NCBI GenBank assembly: GCA_023392205.1
Contig: JAEVZN010000228.1
Span: forward strand, 1 to 8,819
DNA: 8,819 bases
DNA from: Pseudomonadota bacterium
GTDB lineage: Bacteria; Pseudomonadota; Alphaproteobacteria; Rhizobiales; Xanthobacteraceae
Reading direction: 5' to 3'
The notes below the pieces were generated by a model. That model was given only the letters and a program-made list of their open reading frames with translations. It was not told where the DNA came from and did no database searches. The position numbers and the translations under genes are program-made. This document shows positions 1-4,486 of the stretch, piece by piece. The number at the start of each line of letters is the position of its first letter. Within the stretch, counting starts at the first letter, position 1.

Positions 1-697
1 CCGTGACGGAGGCAGTCGCGAACGTTGCTCCAAGAAGGCCCGGCTGGTTCAGATCGACCACGCCGCGGTCATGAGCCTTGGCATCTTCGAGCGAGATGGT
101 TGCCGACAGTCCGTTGCCGAACTGCCAAGTATAGGCCGCCACGTTGTGACCCGAGGGCCCCGAACCACCGTCCAGGAACTGTGGGACAAGGCCATAGGCC
201 GCGCCGTTATAGAAGGCGAAGAACGTGTCCGAGCGGCCGAAGGTGAAGCCGGCGAACTGGATGAAGGCGCGCTCGATGGCGATGGCCGTCGTGACGCCCG
301 GACCCTGATCGTACGGAGCGTTCAGCGTGTTCATGCCGGCGGCGAAATACGACCGTAGCGTGCCGTATTCGGTCTGCGTACGCACGTCCATGGACATGCG
401 CCAGCGGGCCTGCATACCGAGACTGTTATAATGACGGGTCAGCGCGCCCTGGCCACCGGCGGGGCTGTTCGGGTAGTGGCCCGCGGCGGTGTTGTGATAC
501 GCCTCGAATCGCACGTAACCGCCGATCTTGATGCAAGTATCGGTGCCGGGAATGTAGTAGTATCCGACGCCATACAGCGAACAGACCTTCACGTATTCGA
601 CCGCTTTGGCCTTAACGGGAAGATCGGCCGCCTGCGCCCCAGCCACTGCAACCAGACCGGCAGCGGAGCCGAGGAGAAGGCTTTTCACCATCTTCAT
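1..697 (-). CDS. Outer-membrane porin, Rhizobiales type (5' part, runs off the window)
   Basis: The reading frame is open from ATG at 697 to the left edge, giving 232 codons with the 3' part missing. It opens with a Sec signal peptide (MKMVKSLLLGSAAGLVAVAG, then AQA with cleavage predicted after residue 23). The mature start is ADLPVKA, followed by a block with two cysteines (Cys39, Cys55) around YYYIPGTDT and the strand-like KIGGYVRFEAY. This start and the alternating aromatic/polar strands after it are typical of the porin_2 family (PF02530) of Bradyrhizobium and relatives. These trimeric beta-barrels in the outer membrane allow passive diffusion of small hydrophilic solutes. GGAGG at 704-708 lies 6 nt before the ATG and supports this start. 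A second ATG two codons in (691) is less well placed. The gene has its own upstream leader and no co-directional neighbour close by. The family call is firm; the substrate preference is unknown. Confidence 0.9.
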   Translation of the reverse strand, partial: MKMVKSLLLGSAAGLVAVAGAQAADLPVKAKAVEYVKVCSLYGVGYYYIPGTDTCIKIGGYVRFEAYHNTAAGHYPNSPAGGQGALTRHYNSLGMQARWRMSMDVRTQTEYGTLRSYFAAGMNTLNAPYDQGPGVTTAIAIERAFIQFAGFTFGRSDTFFAFYNGAAYGLVPQFLDGGSGPSGHNVAAYTWQFGNGLSATISLEDAKAHDRGVVDLNQPGLLGATFATASVT

Positions 698-700
698 GTT

Positions 701-730
701 GAACCTCCAAGTTTGCTTTAGGGAGGGTTC
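701..730 (-). promoter_or_regulatory. Porin ribosome binding site inside a possible hairpin
   Basis: On the minus-strand RNA, GAACCCTCC (730 to 722) can pair with GGAGGTTC (708 to 701), which contains the Shine-Dalgarno sequence. This gives 8 base pairs with one bulged C and a 13-nt loop (721 to 709). If it forms, ribosome access to the porin start codon 3 nt downstream would be reduced. That fits the general theme of post-transcriptional control of porins, but the regulation itself is inference. Confidence 0.4.
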
Positions 731-780
731 AAACTCCGCTGGGTGTCACACCCAAAGAGGTTCCCCTATTCCCCGCGAAC

Positions 781-822
781 TGCCTAGCTTTCCGTCGAAA
801 TCCCCCGAGAGAGGGCTAGGCA
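781..822 (-). promoter_or_regulatory. Inverted repeat in the porin leader, potential three-way junction
   Basis: TGCCTAGC (781-788) and GCTAGGCA (815-822) form a perfect 8-bp inverted repeat. In the minus-strand RNA the enclosed sequence can fold into two short hairpins: CCCUC with GGGGG around a UCUC loop, and UUUC with GAAA around a GACG loop. The whole would be a compact three-way junction. It lies 84 nt upstream of the porin start, inside the leader if the proposed promoter at 858-885 is right. The inverted repeat is seen directly; the fold and any function are inferred. Confidence 0.4.
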
Positions 823-857
823 GCGCGACTTGGGGACGCCCCCTCCGTCGCAAGGTC

Positions 858-885
858 AGATTACTTCACCGCCCTTCCGGTGCAA
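858..885 (-). promoter_or_regulatory. Candidate promoter of the porin gene
   Basis: On the minus strand, TTGCAC (885 to 880) and TAATCT (863 to 858) are separated by 16 bp and resemble -35 and -10 boxes of the housekeeping sigma factor. Transcription would begin near 850, giving a leader of about 150 nt that carries the inverted repeats at 781-822, 740-754 and 701-730. A small inverted repeat, CACCG (867-871) and CGGTG (878-882), sits between the boxes. The match is imperfect and no experimental start site is known. Confidence 0.3.
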
Positions 886-1365
886 TGAAGAAACAGCCCG
901 TTCACAGCCAGTTTCGAATGTTTTCAAGGCCGTGTTGCACAAAGGGCACTCATTTGAATGGCGGCAAACAAAGGCAACTGAGCACGCGCGGCAGGTAGGC
1001 TAACGCATTCTGATCATAGCATTTTTCGAGAAATTCGAACACCGGGCAAAGATTGGAACTGCGGTCTCTTCGCACAGATTTTAGCCTGGAACCCGTTGAA
1101 GTTGTCCGGCTCCAGAGACATGGAACCTTGCTTTCACAACAGGCGAGAGGCGTGCTCCGGGAACAAAAGCGGCGAATCCCGGAGAATCGCCGCACAGCGA
1201 GTCGATTCAGGGGAGTCCCGAGAAGCGTCCGTGATTGTTGAGACAACAGCCCGGAACTTCGCCGGCCAAAGCCCCGCGCTGAGGCGTGCGTCCGCGGTTC
1301 CCTGCACAATGCACAGCGAACCGGTGTTGCTTTTCCAGGCAGCCAATAAAGATTTTGGAGTTAAT
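886..1365. other. Gene-free stretch between porin promoter and tRNA-Ser
   Basis: No frame here has a convincing combination of start, ribosome binding site and protein-like composition. The open frames present give arginine/serine-rich translations typical of non-coding GC-rich DNA. The only structure I noticed is an interleaved pair of inverted repeats at 1155-1193. The stretch may hold an unrecognised small RNA, but nothing in the sequence proves it. Confidence 0.5.
1155..1193. repeat. Two interleaved inverted repeats
   Basis: CTCCGGGA (1155-1162) is complementary to TCCCGGAG (1177-1184), and GCGGCGA (1169-1175) is complementary to TCGCCGC (1187-1193). The arms alternate (1, 2, 1', 2'). 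The connecting loops are only 6, 1 and 2 nt, so both stems can hardly form fully at once. They would be alternatives, or a tight partial pseudoknot. Either strand could form them. No gene is directly attached. Confidence 0.5.
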
Positions 1366-1458
1366 TGGCGGAGACGGAGGGATTCGAACCCTCGATACGC
1401 CTTGAGAGCGTATAACGGTTTAGCAAACCGCCGCCTTCAGCCACTCGGCCACGTCTCC
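1366..1458 (-). tRNA. tRNA-Ser (anticodon GCU)
   Basis: The minus strand folds as a class II tRNA. The acceptor arm is GGAGACG (1458 to 1452) with CGTCTCC (1376 to 1370), followed by discriminator G and an encoded CCA (1368 to 1366). The D-arm sequence TGGCCGAGTGG is characteristic of tRNA-Ser. The anticodon arm is GCGGT / ACCGT around the loop TTGCTAA, with anticodon GCT reading AGC and AGU serine codons. A long variable arm of the serine type follows (TACGC...GCGTA). The T-arm is GAGGG / CCCTC around TTCGAAT. Length is 93 nt with CCA. Confidence 0.97.
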
Positions 1459-1461
1459 TGC

Positions 1462-1497
1462 GCCTGCGGGTATGCCCAAGACACCGACCGCAGGCAA
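1462..1497 (-). promoter_or_regulatory. Candidate promoter of tRNA-Ser, overlapped by an inverted repeat
   Basis: On the minus strand TTGCCT (1497 to 1492) and CATACC (1474 to 1469) are 17 bp apart, placing a transcription start a few bases before the tRNA 5' end. An 8-bp perfect inverted repeat, GCCTGCGG (1462-1469) and CCGCAGGC (1488-1495), covers both boxes. It could equally act as a hairpin ending transcription of the Sel1 gene to the right, although no T-run follows. The -10 box is weak. Confidence 0.3.
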
Positions 1498-1552
1498 CAA
1501 GAATACATGTGTGGAACTTCGGCATTCGCAATTAACTGCGATCTCCGCAATT

Positions 1553-1822
1553 TCAGTGCCGGGTGAGCCAGTCCCGGGCGGCCCGCTGGGCCGCCGCAAT
1601 CTCGGCCGGCGTCAGACTGCCGGCGATCTCCTGCCGCAAGGTCATGGCCTCCTTGCTGCCCTTGGCAGCTGCGATGTTGAACCACTTGTGGGCTGCGACA
1701 AGATCCGCAGGCACCGAATTGCCCACGGAATAACGGATGCCGAGCTCGTAATATGCCTCCGCCGACGTGAGCCCCTGCCCCGCACCCGCAAGATCGCAGT
1801 CGGAAAATTCAAAGCGCGCCAT
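1553..1822 (-). CDS. Small Sel1-repeat protein (89 residues)
   Basis: The protein contains one clear Sel1-like (TPR-related) helical repeat at about residues 20-57: AEAYYELGIRYSVG, then a short linker with VPADLVAAHKWFNIAAAKGSKEA. A further helix carries TPAEIAAAQRAARDWL near the C-terminus. Such repeats normally mediate protein-protein contacts; a single repeat this short may act as an adaptor or dimerise. No signal peptide or membrane segment is visible, so it should be cytoplasmic. I chose ATG at 1822 because AGGGGG at 1829-1834 lies 6 nt upstream and the product (MARFEFSDCDL...) is protein-like from its first residue. The frame continues upstream to 1972, but that extension has no ribosome binding site and poor composition. 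The tRNA-Ser gene follows on the same strand. The partner and process are unknown. Confidence 0.85.
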   Translation of the reverse strand: MARFEFSDCDLAGAGQGLTSAEAYYELGIRYSVGNSVPADLVAAHKWFNIAAAKGSKEAMTLRQEIAGSLTPAEIAAAQRAARDWLTRH

Positions 1823-1981
1823 GATCGACCCCCTGTTGTCTGCCTCGCCTGTGCCGGCGATCGCATTCCCGTCCGGTCCCCCCGCACACCACGATGATGA
1901 AGCGAAAATTTTGAATGGCAGTTTAAGCGACGCGATAAACGGAATCTGAATCCGGCAAAGACCGCGCGTCATGCAGATACG

Positions 1982-2005
1982 AAAAAGCCCCGTAAAACGG
2001 GGCTT
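1982..2005 (-). terminator. Rho-independent terminator of the glutathione transferase gene
   Basis: A 9-bp perfect stem, AAGCCCCGT (1985-1993) with ACGGGGCTT (1997-2005), has a 3-nt loop and is followed on the minus strand by five T (1986 to 1982). It lies 79 nt past the stop codon of the minus-strand glutathione transferase gene. Orientation and position both fit that gene. Confidence 0.88.
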
Positions 2006-2010
2006 GTCGC

Positions 2011-2029
2011 GACCGATTCAGAATCGGTC
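2011..2029. repeat. 19-bp palindrome next to the terminator
   Basis: GACCGATTC (2011-2019) and GAATCGGTC (2021-2029) are perfectly complementary around a single A. As RNA it would form an 8-bp hairpin directly upstream of the terminator on the minus strand. A second small inverted repeat, GGTCAA (2026-2031) and TTGACC (2041-2046), overlaps it and would compete. It could stabilise the mRNA end or bind a dimeric protein; neither is shown. Confidence 0.5.
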
Positions 2030-2084
2030 AACTCTAGACCTTGACCTGCGCCTAACCATCAAGAGATCAACGTTATACCCAGCG

Positions 2085-2963
2085 TCAGGCTGACCGTGCC
2101 CGCTGCTTGAAGAGAAGCGCCTGCACATTCGGATCCTTCATATCGACTTTCGACGCCTCTTCGACCCGCAGCTTCATGCCCCGCGTCACAGCCGGGCGTG
2201 CCATCACCGTATCGAGCCATCGCTTGAGATGGGGGAATTCGGCGATGTCCTGCCCCTGCCGCTCCCAACGGGATGCCCATCCGACGCAGGCCATATCGGC
2301 AATCGAGTATTTGCCGGCGAGAAACGGGCGGTCTTTCAGCCGAATGTTCATCACACCATAGAGACGATTGACCTCGTTGGTGTAGCGATCGATTGCATAA
2401 GGCAATTGCTCCGGCGCATAGACCCGGAAATGGTGGGTCTGACCGGCCATCGGACCGAGCCCGCCCATCTGCCACATCAGCCATTGATCGACCTCGGTGC
2501 GCGCACGTTCGTCGGACGGATAGAACTTGCCGGTCTTGCGGCCGAGATATTGCAGGATCGCGCCCGACTCGAACACGGAGATGGGCCGCCCGCCCGGTCC
2601 GTCAGGATCCACGATGGCTGGCATGCGGTTGTTCGGCGAGATCGCCAGGAATTCCGGCTTGAACTGGTCGCCGGTGGAAATGTTCACGGGCTTCATCACA
2701 TAGGGAAGCCGGCACTCCTCAAGCATGATGGAAATCTTCCATCCATTCGGAGTCGGCCAGTAATAGAGTTCGATCGGTCGTTGACGCTTCACCGCTTTCG
2801 AGCCTGCAGCCTTTGAGCTTGCCGCCTTCGATCTGGAAGATGCTTTCTTCGTAACCGCCGCCCCCGACTTCCGTGAGGCTTTTTTCGCCTTGCCACTCAC
2901 CGCCTTGCGCGTGCGCGGCGCCTTGGCCGGTCGCTTGGTTTTCCGGACTGCCCTGCGCGCCAT
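2085..2963 (-). CDS. Nu-class (YfcG-like) glutathione transferase with H1-like basic tail
   Basis: From about residue 63 this 292-residue protein follows E. coli YfcG (Nu-class glutathione transferase / disulfide-bond reductase) as I remember it. The thioredoxin-like domain has IELYYWPTPNGWK, with Thr71 and Asn73 at the place of YfcG Thr9 and Asn11. It continues with the cis-Pro segment SPNNRMPAIVD and the glutathione gamma-Glu-binding FESGAI (Glu132, Ser133). The helical C-terminal domain includes WQMGGLGPMAGQTHHF and YSIADMACVGW. The expected role is cytoplasmic glutathione-dependent disulfide reduction or peroxide detoxification. Residues 1-62 are unusual: 14 Lys and 10 Arg, many Ala/Ser, and no acidic residue, like a histone H1 tail. 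I chose ATG at 2963 because GGAG (2973-2970) lies 6 nt upstream; an ATG at 2975 would add four residues. A strong terminator follows the gene. The enzyme family is firm; the tail's function is unknown. Confidence 0.92.
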   Translation of the reverse strand: MARRAVRKTKRPAKAPRTRKAVSGKAKKASRKSGAAVTKKASSRSKAASSKAAGSKAVKRQRPIELYYWPTPNGWKISIMLEECRLPYVMKPVNISTGDQFKPEFLAISPNNRMPAIVDPDGPGGRPISVFESGAILQYLGRKTGKFYPSDERARTEVDQWLMWQMGGLGPMAGQTHHFRVYAPEQLPYAIDRYTNEVNRLYGVMNIRLKDRPFLAGKYSIADMACVGWASRWERQGQDIAEFPHLKRWLDTVMARPAVTRGMKLRVEEASKVDMKDPNVQALLFKQRARSA

Positions 2964-3100
2964 GATGTGCTCCATTCTCTATCGATGCGAACTGCGCCGC
3001 CGCCTTCACCGCAACGGCTCGCGTGTTATGGACCGGCTTTTCGATAGGGCATAGTCTAACGCGCGACGCAGGCAGCGTCCTGCATATCCGGAGAGGAAGA

Positions 3101-3517
3101 ATGAACCGATTGTTCTTGACCGCGTCCGTGACTGCGTTCCTGGCTGCCGCGCTGCTACTGCCGGCTGCCCAAGTCGTCGCCCAGACCGCCGCATCGCCCG
3201 CTTCGCCGGCGAACGAAACCAGCAAGCCGTCGACGTCCGCGGACGCCAAGGCAGAGCGCGCGGCCGCACGCAAAGCCAGGTCCGCCGAGCGGAAGGCAAA
3301 ATCCGACGAACGCAAGGCCAAAGCCGGCGAAGCCCGCAAGGCGCGTGCGGAAAAGAAGGCCAAGGCATCGGCGCTGCGGGGCGCTGCCCGTGACCGGCAA
3401 AAGCAATGTGGCGCGGAATGGAAAGAGGCGAAGGCCGCAGGCCGCATCGAAAAGTCGATGACCTGGCCGAAATACTGGAGCGCCTGCAACACGAGGCTAA
3501 AGGCGAAAGCGGGCTAA
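3101..3517 (+). CDS. Exported Lys/Ala-rich protein with two-cysteine C-terminal module
   Basis: The 138-residue product begins with a Sec-type signal peptide (MNRLFLTASVTAFLAAALLL, PAAQVVAQ, cleavage around residue 27). A Ser/Pro/Thr linker follows to about residue 47. Residues 48-100 are a highly charged Lys/Arg/Ala/Glu segment with repeating ERKAK / ARKAR / EKKAK units, likely one long helix. The C-terminal 40 residues hold Cys103 (KQCGAEW), Trp122, Trp126 and Cys129 (YWSACN), which could form a disulfide in the periplasm. This resembles small exported hypothetical proteins of Bradyrhizobium-type bacteria, and distantly the PsiF repeat, but I cannot assign a function. The start at 3101 has the purine-rich GGAGAGGAAG just upstream; the same frame is open from 3023 but lacks a binding site there. 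Two alternative small hairpins (GACGC/GCGTC and GCAGG/CCTGC, 3065-3083) precede the binding site. The gene is divergent from the glutathione transferase, 137 bp away. Confidence 0.8.
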   Translation: MNRLFLTASVTAFLAAALLLPAAQVVAQTAASPASPANETSKPSTSADAKAERAAARKARSAERKAKSDERKAKAGEARKARAEKKAKASALRGAARDRQKQCGAEWKEAKAAGRIEKSMTWPKYWSACNTRLKAKAG

Positions 3518-3669
3518 CCTGAAATAAAGAGGAGCCGGACCTGCACAGCCAGGAGCAACCTGAAACCCGAGACCGGTCGGAACCAAGAAATTTGACACCG
3601 GTGCGATAGAAGGAGCGGTCTGAAACAGGATCGCGGCGCATGCGAAGCCGCTCGCAATGGGCGCCAGAA

Positions 3670-3723
3670 CGACCGAGGGCGTCGGAGAGACCCGTAGATC
3701 TGTCTCGCCGACGCCCTCCGTCG
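3670..3723. terminator. Long stem-loop between convergent genes
   Basis: GAGGGCGTCGG (3675-3685) pairs with CCGACGCCCTC (3708-3718). The stem continues inward with GAGAC (3687-3691) and GTCTC (3702-3706) after one mismatch, and outward with CGAC (3670-3673) and GTCG (3720-3723) after another. This gives 20 pairs around a 10-nt loop. No T-run follows in either direction. Its place between the converging genes at 3101-3517 and 3809-3904 suggests a shared terminator or mRNA end protector, which is inference. Confidence 0.5.
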
Positions 3724-3787
3724 TTACAAGAAGCCGACGATGTCCCGCTTGATTTGGTCGCGCCTGGAACCGTCGGCCTTTGTAACG
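3722..3787. repeat. Second long stem-loop, adjoining the first
   Basis: CGTTACAA (3722-3729) pairs with TTGTAACG (3780-3787), and GCCGACG (3733-3739) with CGTCGGC (3771-3777), separated by a 3x2 internal loop and closed by a 31-nt loop. On the minus strand this begins 21 nt after the stop codon of the 31-residue basic protein, so it would be part of that transcript's 3' region. GCCGACG also occurs at 3707-3713 in the neighbouring stem, so the two hairpins can exchange partners. Confidence 0.55.
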
Positions 3788-3808
3788 TGATCAGAAAACA
3801 GCGCTCGC

Positions 3809-3904
3809 CTACTTCCGCTTCTTGGCTTTGCGCTTGGTCTTCTTCGCGGTCTTCTTGGCTGCGGTCTTCTTGGCCGCAGACTTTGTCTTCTTACGCTTCG
3901 CCAT
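3809..3904 (-). CDS. 31-residue extremely basic (Lys/Ala) protein
   Basis: The short frame encodes MAKRKKTKSAAKKTAAKKTA followed by KKTKRKAKKRK and a TAG stop. It has 17 Lys and 3 Arg among 31 residues and no acidic residue. GGAGGG at 3909-3914 lies 4 nt before the ATG, which is strong evidence for translation. The KKTA/AAKK units resemble bacterial histone-H1-like tails (the C-terminal parts of HctB or alphaproteobacterial HU proteins), so binding to DNA or RNA is plausible but not shown. A 12-bp palindrome GATGGCGCCATC (3923-3934) lies in the region that should be its leader. The gene is easily missed because of its length and is transcribed toward the two stem-loops on its 3' side. It could be a remnant of a longer basic protein, but the intact binding site and clean frame argue against simple decay. 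Confidence 0.7.
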   Translation of the reverse strand: MAKRKKTKSAAKKTAAKKTAKKTKRKAKKRK

Positions 3905-4486
3905 TGTGCCCTCCAATTTAGAGATGGCGCCATCGAATTCATGCAGTCGCGAATCGAACTGCACGTCGCTTCGATTACTACAGAAAACACCAAACAGCGA
4001 CTCCGCTTAACGAAACGTGTACTTCTGAGCCGGTCTTGCCGGCCTGAACGCTTCCGCTTCGTCGCTGTCTTGAATGCTTTTGCGTTGTCGAGGTGAACGC
4101 GAACGAAGATGCATCCGCGTTTCGCATGCAACGATTTTGCATCGATAAATAAAGGAGATTTCGCATGTCGACATTTCAGCGATGGCGCAAGACATAAAGA
4201 TGCAGGTGCATGAAGCTGCGCAGCGCGGGCGGTTGCGATGTCAAGACAAAGGTGCCGCCGGCTTCCAAAAAAAAACTTTGGGAAACGCATTTTTTTCGCC
4301 GTCAAAGGCGTCCAGACGACGGCGAATCGCGCGAATCGCGTCCACAGCGATTCGGATGAGGATGTTGGATCGGTCGCCGGCGCGGCTGGAAGTTGCTCTC
4401 AAATGCATTGCGAACGGTTGCGGGAGACGCAAACGGTATCCGCAACGCCTTGACCGAACCCAGATACGCGGATGGCAAGGACGTCG
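3905..4486. other. Gene-free stretch upstream of the basic mini-protein and downstream of gatB
   Basis: No frame has a recognisable protein. The stretch holds a 12-bp palindrome (3923-3934), a 9-bp direct repeat TTTCGCATG (4120-4128 and 4159-4167), and an inverted repeat ATGCAA/TTGCAT (4126-4142). It also has a good ribosome binding site AAGGAG (4152-4157) before a ten-codon frame, an A9 and a T7 tract (4267-4296), and stems TTCGCCGTC/GACGGCGAA (4295-4326) and CGAATCGC/GCGATTCG (4332-4354). It should contain the promoter of the 31-residue protein and the 3' end of the gat transcript. A weak 7-bp stem GTTGCGG/CCGCAAC at 4417-4446 has no T-run. Confidence 0.5.
4165..4197 (+). CDS. Possible ten-residue leader peptide (MSTFQRWRKT)
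   Basis: AAGGAG at 4152-4157 lies 7 nt before ATG at 4165, an ideal Shine-Dalgarno arrangement. The frame stops after ten codons at 4197. No obvious structural gene follows: the next plus-strand frames (from 4182, 4210, 4238) have no family resemblance and run into sequence antisense to gatB. This may be a chance match or the remains of a gene start. Confidence 0.2.
   Translation: MSTFQRWRKT

Noticed and set aside
606..998. 130-codon plus-strand frame over the porin start and leader
   Set aside because: Antisense to the porin signal peptide region and low-complexity in content.
950..1309. 119-codon minus-strand frame between porin and tRNA-Ser
   Set aside because: Arg/Ser/Leu-rich translation without domain, signal peptide or ribosome binding site; typical chance frame.
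1096..1566. 156-codon plus-strand frame
   Set aside because: It reads straight through the antisense of tRNA-Ser and into the Sel1 gene; no start signal and no family resemblance.
1553..1972. Longer 139-residue form of the Sel1 protein
   Set aside because: The added 50 residues have no binding site at 1972 and unlike composition, whereas AGGGGG sits correctly before the ATG at 1822.
2229..2816. 195-codon plus-strand frame inside the glutathione transferase gene
   Set aside because: Antisense mirror of a clearly conserved enzyme.
2719..3641. Long minus-strand frames (257 and 211 codons) opposite the exported Lys/Ala protein
   Set aside because: They are the reverse complement of Lys/Ala codons, giving Ala/Leu/Phe/Arg-rich strings, and overlap genes with better start signals on the plus strand and in the glutathione transferase tail.
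3724..4305. 193-codon minus-strand frame covering the 31-residue protein
   Set aside because: It is in another frame, turns the Lys codons into Arg/Pro repeats (RPRRPQPRRPRRR) and has no binding site; the short frame with GGAGGG is much better supported.
4417..4446. GTTGCGG/CCGCAAC stem as gatB terminator
   Set aside because: Only 7 bp with a 16-nt loop and no T-run; not enough to call a terminator.
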